Of a DNA stretch of 18,825 nucleotides, positions 1-6,454 are shown piece after piece (within the stretch, counting starts at the first letter, position 1; each line of letters begins with the position of its first letter). Source of the DNA: Aurantibrevibacter sp041747755 (GTDB taxonomy: Bacteria > Bacteroidota > Bacteroidia > Flavobacteriales > Flavobacteriaceae); contig JBGTEN010000155.1 in NCBI GenBank assembly GCA_041747755.1, positions 1 through 18,825 of the forward strand, written 5' to 3'. The notes below the pieces were generated by a model that worked only from the letters and a program-made list of their open reading frames with translations, had not been told where the DNA came from and searched no databases. A program made the translations under genes and the position numbers.

Positions 1-288
1 GATGAAAACAGGGTTCCGGAAGAACTTACCTGGTCTGCGCAAGATGGAGGCATAGTAAATGAAAAGGCAAAAGCAATGCTTTTATCCGTTTGGGATAGTA
101 AAAATAGGGAATCCTTAAAAATAGATTTGTGGACAAAAGATATGCCCGTAGATGAAATGAAAATTTTCTTTCATCAAACCTTGTTGGCTATGTCAGATAC
201 CTTTATGAAAGCTACTCAAGATGAAAAAATGACCGCTACTATGAAAGACTTCTGTGCCTATTTTGCAGAAAAACTGGAGTTGAAGTAA
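1..288 (+). CDS. gldC: Gliding motility protein GldC, 3' part (5' end outside window)
   Basis: The reading frame is open from base 1 and ends with TAA at 286-288, so about 95 codons are present and the start lies upstream of the window. The visible part begins DENRVPEELTWSAQDGG and contains KAMLLSVWDS, SLKIDLWTKDMPVDEMK and a C-terminal FCAYFAEKLELK. I recognise this as GldC, a small soluble protein encoded beside gldB in Flavobacteriia. In Flavobacterium johnsoniae it was described as a gliding accessory protein of unknown biochemical activity, less critical than GldB. No catalytic motif, signal peptide or membrane segment is visible in this part. Gliding genes are characteristic of Bacteroidota, which supports the assignment of the host. 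Whether this strain glides cannot be judged from one partial gene. Confidence 0.88.
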   Translation, partial: DENRVPEELTWSAQDGGIVNEKAKAMLLSVWDSKNRESLKIDLWTKDMPVDEMKIFFHQTLLAMSDTFMKATQDEKMTATMKDFCAYFAEKLELK

Positions 289-338
289 GTTAAGGAGTCT
301 AACTTTCTTTGGGTTTTTAAGGGGAATTATAGGTTAAG

Positions 339-356
339 TTTAAAAGTACTTTTAAA
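339..356. repeat. 18-base perfect palindrome in the gldC downstream spacer
   Basis: TTTAAAAGTACTTTTAAA reads identically on both strands and ends 38 bases before the start of the next gene. It sits in the 105-base spacer after gldC. A perfect dyad could be a dimeric-regulator site, but the region is very AT-rich, and no T tract follows that would make it a clear terminator. Function is unknown. Confidence 0.5.
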
Positions 357-393
357 TACCGCATGAAATTCATAAATTTAAAAAAAGGAAGTT

Positions 394-666
394 ATGAGTG
401 GTGCAGGGCACATGTTACATGCTATTAAGAGTTTAAAGTTAAACCGTGATTTGCTCAAATCCCATAGGCATAAAAATAAAAAAGGCTCAAGTGGAAAAAG
501 TACTGGAACAACTAAGGTTGTTTTTAAAACAGTTAGCCCCAAAGAATTAAATAAAATTAAGGAAGATATCCGTAATCAAGCCAAGAAATCAAAACAACAA
601 GAATTGATTGTATTAATTTTTGTATTAGTGGGTTTTGGTTTGTTCCTAATTTGGTTATTTAGTTAA
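394..666 (+). CDS. Conserved small tail-anchored membrane protein, function unknown
   Basis: This 90-residue protein has three visible parts. The N-terminus MSGAGHMLHAIKSLKLNRD is followed by a very basic, probably disordered stretch rich in Lys, Ser and Thr (about residues 22-66). A single hydrophobic segment at about 69-89 (LIVLIFVLVGFGLFLIWLFS) ends the protein, giving a tail-anchored topology with the basic part in the cytoplasm. The MSGAGHML opening resembles small hypothetical proteins I recall from Flavobacteria near gldC, so the gene is probably real. ATG 394 is preceded by a purine-rich AAAAAAAGGAAG stretch. An in-frame ATG at 412 would remove the conserved opening and is less likely. 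The next gene starts 17 bases after its stop, so the two are probably co-transcribed. No enzymatic motif is seen. Confidence 0.75.
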   Translation: MSGAGHMLHAIKSLKLNRDLLKSHRHKNKKGSSGKSTGTTKVVFKTVSPKELNKIKEDIRNQAKKSKQQELIVLIFVLVGFGLFLIWLFS

Positions 667-683
667 AGAATTTTACAGATCAA

Positions 684-1073
684 ATGGATATGCCTAAAAG
701 CAACCTTTTTCCCAAATTAATTTTTATTTATAATGCTAATTCAGGGAAACTAAATTCCCTCTTAGATAGTGCTCATAAAGTTTTGAGTCCGGCTACGTAC
801 AACTGCCATCTTTGCGCTATTACTTTTGGGGTATTAACTGAAAATACTGTTTGGAAGAAGTTCAGAGAACAAAGTGCAGCAGAACTTCTCTTTCTACACA
901 AAGATGAGTTTATAAAACATTATGCTTCCAAATTTGGACATAAATTTACCTTTCCAATTATACTGGCAGAAAGCAATCATGACCTTGAAGTTTTTGTGGG
1001 AACTCAGGAATTGAAAACCGTTGAAAATTCTGAAGAATTGGTACAATTAATTACCAAGAGACTTACCCAGTAA
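684..1073 (+). CDS. Conserved hypothetical protein with CxxC motif
   Basis: This 129-residue soluble protein has no signal peptide or membrane segment. The most distinctive stretch is at residues 13-46: IYNANSGKLNSLLDSAHKV, then SPATYNCHLCAIT with the cysteine pair C41-x-x-C44. A second element, FLHKDEF followed by a FPIIL strand, lies in the C-terminal half. I recall similar proteins in Bacteroidota annotated only as hypothetical or, without good reason, as GTPase. None of the G motifs is present. The C-x-x-C, adjacent His and compact size fit a redox, metal-binding or thiol-dependent role, but this is inference. ATG 684 is used; ATG 690 is equally possible. The gene converges on engB with only 13 bases between the two stop codons, and no terminator hairpin is visible between them. 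Confidence 0.75.
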   Translation: MDMPKSNLFPKLIFIYNANSGKLNSLLDSAHKVLSPATYNCHLCAITFGVLTENTVWKKFREQSAAELLFLHKDEFIKHYASKFGHKFTFPIILAESNHDLEVFVGTQELKTVENSEELVQLITKRLTQ

Positions 1074-1086
1074 AGGGAAGGAAACA

Positions 1087-1710
1087 TTAGAAATTGGACT
1101 TGGTGTCCTTGAAAAATGTTTCGTTAAGACCATCAATGAAAAGCAGTAATTCCTCTTTTCCTGCTCCGTTAGAAGATGAGGTTATAAAATAAGTGGGTGC
1201 CTCTTCCCAAATTCCCGTTAATAAAGTATTTATATATTTAGTAATATGATCTTCAATGACTTTTGGTTTCAACTTGTCTGCTTTGGTGAAAACAATGCAA
1301 AAAGGAATTTCATTGGTTCCCATCCACTCCATAAACTCCAAATCAATTTTTTGAGGTTCGTGCCGAATATCAATAAGCACAAAAGCGCATAGTAATTGCT
1401 CCCTTTTTTTAAAATAATCGGTGATGTATTTTTGAAAGGTACTTTTACTTTTTTTAGAGACTCTGGCATAACCATAGCCAGGTAAATCTACCAAAAACCA
1501 ATTGTCGTTAATTTTAAAATGGTTTATAAGTTGTGTTTTTCCCGGTCTGCCTGAAGTTTTGGCAAGATTTTTTCGGTCCGTTAGCATATTAATTAAGGAA
1601 GACTTTCCAACATTAGACCTGCCTATAAAGGCATATTCCGCTAAGGGCTCCTTAGGGCAACTGGCCACATTGGAATTACTCATTACAAAGGTAGCCGACT
1701 TAATTTTCAT
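1087..1710 (-). CDS. engB: Ribosome biogenesis GTPase EngB (YihA/YsxC)
   Basis: At 207 residues this is the normal length for the EngB family of TRAFAC GTPases, which bind GTP and assist assembly of the large ribosomal subunit in the cytoplasm. The G motifs are all readable: G1 GRSNVGKS at 30-37, the switch I region with TSGRPGKTQ at 52-60, G3 DLPGYG at 75-80, G4 TKAD at 142-145, and a G5-like TSSSNGAG near the C-terminus. The family signature DLPGYGYARV is intact. The gene lies 10 bases downstream of the alpha/beta hydrolase gene on the same strand and probably shares its promoter near 2511. It ends 13 bases from the stop of the convergent CxxC-protein gene. Loss of EngB homologues is known in other bacteria to impair ribosome assembly and often viability. 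Confidence 0.97.
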   Translation of the reverse strand: MKIKSATFVMSNSNVASCPKEPLAEYAFIGRSNVGKSSLINMLTDRKNLAKTSGRPGKTQLINHFKINDNWFLVDLPGYGYARVSKKSKSTFQKYITDYFKKREQLLCAFVLIDIRHEPQKIDLEFMEWMGTNEIPFCIVFTKADKLKPKVIEDHITKYINTLLTGIWEEAPTYFITSSSNGAGKEELLLFIDGLNETFFKDTKSNF

Positions 1711-1720
1711 GTGCTTTTCT

Positions 1721-2488
1721 TTAGAAATTGTGATTTTCTAACCACGTGTCTAGAATGGCATTAAACTTTTTTGGATGCTCCATCATTGGAGCATGACCGC
1801 ATTTTTTTATCCAAAAAAGCTCGGAATTAGGCAGGAGATTATGAAACTCTTCAGCAACGTTAGGTGGTGTTACTTTGTCATTTTTTCCCCATATGATGCA
1901 GGTCGGGGTATGCATGTGGGGAAGATCTTTAGACATATTATGCCGAATGGCGCTTTTAGCAATAGCTAAGGTTTTTACCAGTTTTAATCTATTATTTACA
2001 GTTTCGTAGACTTCATCTACAATTTCTTTGGTAGCTATCTCGGGATCGTAAAACACGTCCTGAGCTTTCTTTTTAATAAATTCATAGTCCCCTCGTTTGG
2101 GATATCCATCGCCCATAGCGCTTTCATATAACCCGGAGCTTCCCGTAATCACTAAGGCCTTTACTTTTTTCGGATACAATTTTGTGTGTAACAGGCCTAC
2201 GTGACCGCCCAAGGAATTTCCCAATAAAATAACATTTTCCAGCCTTTTATGAGTAATAAAGCCCTCTACAAATTTGGCAAAACTCTTAACATTGGTGCGG
2301 AGAAGAGGCAAATCATAAATGGGGAGTTCCGGAATGAGGACTCTATATCCTTTTTTAGGATAATGTTTTAAAACACCATTAAAATTTCCTAATCCACCCA
2401 TCAATCCATGCAAAACAATGATTGGGGTACCTTCACCGGATTCTGTATACCTGTACTTTCCTTCAGTAACAATCTTTTTTTTCATCAA
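1721..2488 (-). CDS. Alpha/beta hydrolase fold protein
   Basis: This 255-residue soluble protein has the complete alpha/beta hydrolase layout. The oxyanion-hole region is LHGLMGG at 26-32, the nucleophile elbow GNSLGG carries S92, the acid is probably D204 in WGKNDKVTP, and the catalytic His is H232 in GHAPMMEHP. A cap region lies between about 125 and 185. The fold is certain, but the substrate is not. Esterase, meta-cleavage hydrolase-like and epoxide hydrolase annotations are all given to such sequences, and none can be chosen here. No signal peptide is seen, so it is cytoplasmic. ATG 2488 is directly followed by a second in-frame ATG. The gene is the first of a two-gene minus-strand unit with engB and has a TAnnTTTG element upstream at 2511-2519. 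Confidence 0.93.
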   Translation of the reverse strand: MMKKKIVTEGKYRYTESGEGTPIIVLHGLMGGLGNFNGVLKHYPKKGYRVLIPELPIYDLPLLRTNVKSFAKFVEGFITHKRLENVILLGNSLGGHVGLLHTKLYPKKVKALVITGSSGLYESAMGDGYPKRGDYEFIKKKAQDVFYDPEIATKEIVDEVYETVNNRLKLVKTLAIAKSAIRHNMSKDLPHMHTPTCIIWGKNDKVTPPNVAEEFHNLLPNSELFWIKKCGHAPMMEHPKKFNAILDTWLENHNF

Positions 2489-2510
2489 GGATAAATTCTT
2501 GTCTCAAGGC

Positions 2511-2519
2511 GCAAATATA
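2511..2519 (-). promoter_or_regulatory. Bacteroidota-type -7 promoter element for the hydrolase-engB unit
   Basis: Read on the minus strand the sequence is TATATTTGC, a full match to the TAnnTTTG -7 consensus of Bacteroidota primary-sigma promoters. It lies 22 bases upstream of the hydrolase ATG, which would give a leader of roughly 15 bases. A clear TTG -33 element at the usual distance is not obvious; a TTG at 2534-2536 is closer than normal. Confidence 0.6.
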
Positions 2520-2613
2520 GGTATTTCCTGCTACAACGGTAGTTGGTTAAATAAACAGTTCAATATTTTATGGTTCACGGATTTATGTCCCTTTAAGAAA
2601 AGGCTAACTAAAG

Positions 2614-2631
2614 ATTTTAAGCTCTTAAAAT
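2614..2631. repeat. AT-rich inverted repeat in the divergent intergenic region
   Basis: ATTTTAAG and CTTAAAAT form eight complementary bases around a two-base centre, within the 254-base region between the hydrolase and mraZ. As a DNA dyad it could be a regulator site; as RNA the loop would be too short. AT-rich composition makes chance occurrence plausible. Apart from this dyad, the two promoters and the TGGTA repeats, I see nothing else in 2489-2742. Confidence 0.4.
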
Positions 2632-2670
2632 AGAGTATTTGCCTAAAATGTCGAAATTTTATCAACAAAG

Positions 2671-2695
2671 TGGTAGAGACTGGTAAAATGTGGTA
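2671..2695 (+). promoter_or_regulatory. Three TGGTA direct repeats at 10-base spacing, putative MraZ operator
   Basis: TGGTA occurs at 2671, 2681 and 2691, each separated from the next by exactly five bases, giving one copy per helical turn on the same DNA face. The array ends 10 bases upstream of the TATATTTG -7 element of mraZ and covers the place where a -33 element would lie. Known MraZ sites have the same architecture: in Escherichia coli, TGGGN repeats with five-base spacers upstream of mraZ, and in Mycoplasma, AAAGTG(T/G) repeats. The first copy here also reads AAAGTGG. Autoregulation of the dcw operon by MraZ is therefore the likely role, inferred from position and pattern. Confidence 0.72.
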
Positions 2696-2705
2696 ATAAT
2701 TTCTA

Positions 2706-2713
2706 TATATTTG
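2706..2713 (+). promoter_or_regulatory. Bacteroidota-type -7 promoter element of the dcw operon
   Basis: TATATTTG matches TAnnTTTG exactly and lies 29 bases before the mraZ start codon, implying a short leader of about 20-25 bases. No good TTG -33 element is seen; the TGGTA repeats occupy that place. No other strong promoter is obvious within the cluster, so this may drive most of mraZ-ftsZ. Confidence 0.62.
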
Positions 2714-2742
2714 AGTTTAAATACAAAACAGAACTAAGAAGG

Positions 2743-3207
2743 GTGATTAATTTCATAGGGACATATGATTGTAGAGTAGATTCTAAAGGACGGGTTATGC
2801 TGCCTGTTGCCCTTAAGAATCAAATGTCTCCTGTCTTGAATAGCGGTTTTATAATAAAAAGGTCAGTTTTTCATCCATGTTTGGAACTCTATCCCATGGA
2901 GGAGTGGAATGTTCTTATGGAGAAGATGAATAAGAAAAACCGATTTAAGAAGAAGAATAATGATTTTATAAGACGTTTTTCTGCTGGAGTGAAAGTGGTA
3001 GAGATTGATGTAACCGGGCGACTGCTGATTCCGAAGAATTTGGTTGATGTAGCAGGGATTACTAAAGATGTGGTTTTGAGTTCCGCAATTAATATCATAG
3101 AAATCTGGGATAAGGATAATTATGAGAAGGTGATTGATGAAACTGCTGAGAATTTTGGAGACCTAGCTGAAGAAGTAATGGGAGATGATGGGGATGAGTT
3201 ATCATAA
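2743..3207 (+). CDS. mraZ: Transcriptional regulator MraZ
   Basis: This 154-residue protein is the usual length for MraZ, a DNA-binding protein made of two tandem AbrB-like SpoVT domains that forms a ring-shaped oligomer and controls its own dcw operon. Both DxxxR signatures are present: DSKGR at 13-17, followed by VMLP, and DVTGR at 89-93, followed by LLIP. The C-terminus is acidic. The start is GTG at 2743, because no in-frame ATG lies upstream and MINFIGTYDCRVDSKGR aligns with the conserved N-terminus of the family. It is the first gene of the cluster and overlaps rsmH by 23 bases, suggesting translational coupling. The TGGTA triplet at 2671-2695 is its probable binding site. Confidence 0.97.
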   Translation: MINFIGTYDCRVDSKGRVMLPVALKNQMSPVLNSGFIIKRSVFHPCLELYPMEEWNVLMEKMNKKNRFKKKNNDFIRRFSAGVKVVEIDVTGRLLIPKNLVDVAGITKDVVLSSAINIIEIWDKDNYEKVIDETAENFGDLAEEVMGDDGDELS

Positions 3208-4093
3208 TCCCGTATTGTTGAAGGAGTCCGTAGATGGACTCAACATAAAGGAAGACGGGGTATATGTGGATGTAACATTTGGTGGTGGAGGTCACTCTAA
3301 GGAAATTTTGAAAAGGCTGGGTTCAAGGGGCAAATTATTAGCATTTGATCAGGATGAAGATGCCTTGGAAAATCGTATTGAAGATGATAGGTTTCAGTTA
3401 ATTAATGAGAATTTCAGATATATATCACAGTTTTTAAAGTTCTATGGCATTCGAAAAGTAGACGGAATTTTAGCAGATTTCGGTGTTTCCTCCCATCAAT
3501 TTGATATGGCAGAACGTGGATTTTCTACACGGTTTGATGCAGCTTTGGATATGAGAATGAGTAAACGCACCAATATATCTGCTTTTGAAGTGGTAAATGA
3601 TTATGCTTTTGAAGATTTAAGCAGGGTATTGTTTCACTATGGCGATTTAAGAAATGCCAATGCGATTGCAAAAGCAATAATCGCTTCCAGAGAGCAAAAT
3701 TTGTTAAAAACCACAGAGCAATTGAAAGAAGTTCTTAAGCCGTTTTTACCGAACGGTAGAGAGCACAAGGTACTGGCGCAAGTTTATCAAGCCGTTCGAA
3801 TAGAGGTGAATCAGGAAGTGCAGGCAATCAAGGAATTTCTGGACCAAACAACGCAGCTCCTAGTTCCGGGAGGAAGATTAAGTATCATCAGCTATCATTC
3901 ATTGGAAGATAGATTGGTAAAAAGGTTTATGATAACAGGAAAGTTTGAAGGTGAACCGGATAAGGATTTTTATGGGAACAGCAATGTGCCCTTTAGAAAA
4001 GTGGGCAATTTGGTGGTTCCCTCTAAAATGGAGGTAAAAACAAATAACAGGGCTCGCAGTGCTAAGTTAAGAATAGCAGAGCGAACAGCTTAA
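3185..4093 (+). CDS. rsmH: 16S rRNA (cytosine(1402)-N(4))-methyltransferase RsmH
   Basis: This 302-residue protein belongs to the RsmH (MraW) family, which uses S-adenosylmethionine to methylate N4 of C1402 in the decoding centre of 16S rRNA. Visible family motifs are YHNPVLLKE at 6-14, the SAM-binding loop DVTFGGGGHS at 29-38, DFGVSSHQFD from D98, GFSTRFDAALDMRM, and SYHSLEDRLVKR starting at S236. The first ATG of three closely spaced in-frame starts (3185, 3188, 3194) is given. The third, which would produce MSYHNPVLL, has a GGAG at 3181-3184 at a suitable distance and may be the true start. The gene starts inside mraZ and is separated from ftsL by 37 bases. Length and motifs are normal for an active enzyme. 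Confidence 0.97.
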   Translation: MMGMSYHNPVLLKESVDGLNIKEDGVYVDVTFGGGGHSKEILKRLGSRGKLLAFDQDEDALENRIEDDRFQLINENFRYISQFLKFYGIRKVDGILADFGVSSHQFDMAERGFSTRFDAALDMRMSKRTNISAFEVVNDYAFEDLSRVLFHYGDLRNANAIAKAIIASREQNLLKTTEQLKEVLKPFLPNGREHKVLAQVYQAVRIEVNQEVQAIKEFLDQTTQLLVPGGRLSIISYHSLEDRLVKRFMITGKFEGEPDKDFYGNSNVPFRKVGNLVVPSKMEVKTNNRARSAKLRIAERTA

Positions 4094-4130
4094 GATAAGG
4101 TTAAACTGCTTTAAGTAGAAATATAATAAA

Positions 4131-4448
4131 ATGAGAGAAAGTATTATAGACATATTAAAAGGTAAGTTTTTGGTAAGTGGTGATGCTCCCAAAAATTGGC
4201 TTTTCATCATTTTTGCCTCTTTCCTGGCTACTGTAATGATTGCAAGTTCTCATAGTGCTGATGTTAAAGTACATCGTATTGCTGCTTTAAATGAAGAGGT
4301 AAAGGAGCTTAGAAGTCAGTTTGTAGATATGCGGTCAGACATGCAACGCTTAAAATTAGAGTCAACCATCTTACAAACAGTTGAAGAAGTTGGCTTACAT
4401 CCATCTGAAACACCACCAAAAAAAATAAAGATTAAGCACCAAGAGTAA
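4131..4448 (+). CDS. ftsL: Cell division protein FtsL-like (Bacteroidota type)
   Basis: This 105-residue bitopic membrane protein has a short cytoplasmic N-terminus, one membrane segment at about 24-40 (WLFIIFASFLATVMIAS), and a periplasmic stretch at about 45-87 with heptad-like spacing of hydrophobic residues (IAALNEEVKELRSQF) typical of a coiled coil. A basic proline-containing tail follows. Sequence similarity to proteobacterial FtsL is too weak to see by eye. The call rests on topology, size and the conserved place between rsmH and the division PBP gene. Its expected role is to pair with an FtsB-type partner and FtsQ and to activate FtsW and the PBP at the septum. The stop codon overlaps the next start by one base (TAATG). 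Confidence 0.85.
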   Translation: MRESIIDILKGKFLVSGDAPKNWLFIIFASFLATVMIASSHSADVKVHRIAALNEEVKELRSQFVDMRSDMQRLKLESTILQTVEEVGLHPSETPPKKIKIKHQE

Positions 4449-6454
4449 TGGCCAATAGAGAAAAGAACATATTAACCCGTATGTATTTTGTAGCAGGTTT
4501 CCTGTTTCTCTTTGCCGTTGCCGTAATGGTAAAACTGGTGGCAATCCAACTAGTTGATGGCGATAAGTATAGACAACTAGCCTTGGACAGAACTGAAAAG
4601 TTGTTTACTATAGCTCCCAACAGAGGAAATTTATATTCAGATGACGGTAGTTTATTGGCTACTTCCGTCTCCAAATACACTATCAGATTTGATGCTCTTA
4701 CCGTTGCAAACAGGGATTTTGAAGCTAATGTAGTACCTCTTTCCGATGGTCTTTCTAAATTATTTGGACAATCCTCAGCGCATTATCAACAGTTATTTCG
4801 AAAAGCGAAAATTAATGAGAACCGCTATACTTTAGTAGCAAGGGATATTGATTATTCAGACTATATACGGGTTAAAGAGTTACCGCTGTTCAATAAAGGA
4901 CCCTATAAAGGCGGTTTAATTGTTGAACAAAGGACGGTTCGAGAGCATCCTTTGGGTAAAATAGCAGAACGAAGCGTTGGTTACGAAAGAGTGGATGAAA
5001 ACGGCTATTATACCCGAGTTGGACTAGAGGGCGCTTTTGGACAATATTTACGTGGTGTAGAAGGTAAGCGGCTAAAACAAAAAATTGCCAAAGGACAATG
5101 GAAGCCTTTGGGTTTTGATAATATCGTTGAGCCAAAAGATGGTTATGATGTTATTTCTACTATAGATATTAATATACAGGACATTGCACATCATGCCCTA
5201 CTGTTACAACTGGAAAAGTACAAAGCAGATCATGGTTGTGTTATTGTCATGGAAACTAAAACCGGAGAAATCAAGGCTATTTCTAATTTGGGAAGGACCA
5301 ATGATGGAAAATATTATGAACGTCTAAACTACGCTATTGGCGAGTCTCATGAGCCCGGTTCTACCTTTAAATTAATGTCGCTTGTGGCGGCCTTGGAAGA
5401 TAAGGTAATAGATACAAGTTCAGTTTTGGACACCGAAAACGGACGTTGGAAAGTTTTTGATAGAACTGTGCGGGATTCCAAACCCGGGGGTTACGGTAAA
5501 ATATCAGTAGCCAAAGCTTTTGAGGTGTCTTCAAATACTGCTTTCGCAAAAATAATTCATAATGGTTATAAGGGTCAACCGGAGAAATTTGTGAACCGCT
5601 TGATGAATATGGGTTTACATAATGAGTTGGGTTTGCCTGTTAATGGCGAAGGAAAACCAGTCATTCGATATCCGGGTGATAAAGGTTGGTCCGGTATTTC
5701 TTTAGCATGGATGTCTCATGGGTACGAAGTTTCACTAACACCTTTGCAAACATTAACCTTTTACAATGCTATTGCCAATGATGGTGAAATGGTAAAACCA
5801 AGGCTGATTAAGGAAGTTAAAGAATGGGATAAGACAATTTATAAGTTTGAGAAAGAAGTTATTAACCCATCCGTTTGTTCTAAGGAAACTGCAAAAGTAG
5901 TTAAACACCTATTGAAGGATGTAGTAGAGAAAAAATATGGAACCGGTCATGGACTGTATTCTCCTAATTTTTCTATGGCTGGAAAAACGGGAACCTGTCA
6001 AAAAGACTACGTATCCAAAGATCCTGATAAGCTCAAATATATTTCTTCTTTTGCAGGCTACTTTCCTGTGGATGATCCCAAATATTCCTGCATAGTAATA
6101 ATTCATGAACCCGATAAGAGCGTTGGTTATTATGGCGCTGATGTTTCCGGACCCGTATTTAAGTCGATAGCACAAAAGATTTTTGCCACTTCACCAATAA
6201 TGGATGAAGTAGAACAGTTGCAACCAAAAGATCCCGGTTTGGAAAAGGCGTATCAGGATTATTTTGCAGAAGCTCAAAAGACGTATAACACTGTGCCAAA
6301 TGTTGAAGGGATGAGTGGAATGGATGCGGTTGCCATCCTGGAAAATTTAGGTATGGTGGTAGAAATTAGAGGGAATGGGAAAGTAAAGAAGCAGTCCATT
6401 ATTCACGGAACGGATCTTAAGAAGGTAGAAAAAATAGTCTTGGAGCTATCATGA
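4448..6454 (+). CDS. ftsI: Division-specific penicillin-binding protein (FtsI/PBP3 type) with C-terminal PASTA domain
   Basis: This 668-residue monofunctional class B PBP cross-links septal peptidoglycan in the periplasm. A membrane anchor at about 13-35 is followed by a dimerisation/pedestal region (APNRGNLYSDDGSLLA, RTVREHPLG, GLEGAFGQYLRG). The transpeptidase domain has all three catalytic motifs: S305-T-F-K308, S361-S-N363 and K513-T-G515. Residues 615-668 (TVPNVEGMSGMDAVAILENLG to the C-terminus) form one PASTA domain. Escherichia coli FtsI lacks PASTA, while this arrangement is usual in Bacteroidota and in some Gram-positive PBPs. The position between ftsL and murE identifies it as the divisome enzyme, working with FtsW. 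Its last four bases overlap the murE start (ATGA). Confidence 0.96.
   Translation: MANREKNILTRMYFVAGFLFLFAVAVMVKLVAIQLVDGDKYRQLALDRTEKLFTIAPNRGNLYSDDGSLLATSVSKYTIRFDALTVANRDFEANVVPLSDGLSKLFGQSSAHYQQLFRKAKINENRYTLVARDIDYSDYIRVKELPLFNKGPYKGGLIVEQRTVREHPLGKIAERSVGYERVDENGYYTRVGLEGAFGQYLRGVEGKRLKQKIAKGQWKPLGFDNIVEPKDGYDVISTIDINIQDIAHHALLLQLEKYKADHGCVIVMETKTGEIKAISNLGRTNDGKYYERLNYAIGESHEPGSTFKLMSLVAALEDKVIDTSSVLDTENGRWKVFDRTVRDSKPGGYGKISVAKAFEVSSNTAFAKIIHNGYKGQPEKFVNRLMNMGLHNELGLPVNGEGKPVIRYPGDKGWSGISLAWMSHGYEVSLTPLQTLTFYNAIANDGEMVKPRLIKEVKEWDKTIYKFEKEVINPSVCSKETAKVVKHLLKDVVEKKYGTGHGLYSPNFSMAGKTGTCQKDYVSKDPDKLKYISSFAGYFPVDDPKYSCIVIIHEPDKSVGYYGADVSGPVFKSIAQKIFATSPIMDEVEQLQPKDPGLEKAYQDYFAEAQKTYNTVPNVEGMSGMDAVAILENLGMVVEIRGNGKVKKQSIIHGTDLKKVEKIVLELS

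Noticed and set aside
287..305. Hairpin AAGTTA/TAACTT just after the gldC stop, possible terminator
   Set aside because: The stem has only six AT-rich base pairs, and a run of T does not follow directly; too weak to call a terminator.
1074..1086. Bidirectional terminator between the convergent genes
   Set aside because: Only 13 purine-rich bases lie between the stops, with no inverted repeat.
1502..1741. 79-codon open frame on the plus strand opposite engB
   Set aside because: It is antisense to a well-supported GTPase gene whose motifs fully explain the codon pattern; no promoter or family resemblance.
2418..2633. 71-codon plus-strand frame across the hydrolase start and the intergenic region
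   Set aside because: It overlaps the hydrolase N-terminus in antisense, and its product has no recognisable pattern; the intergenic part is better explained by promoters.
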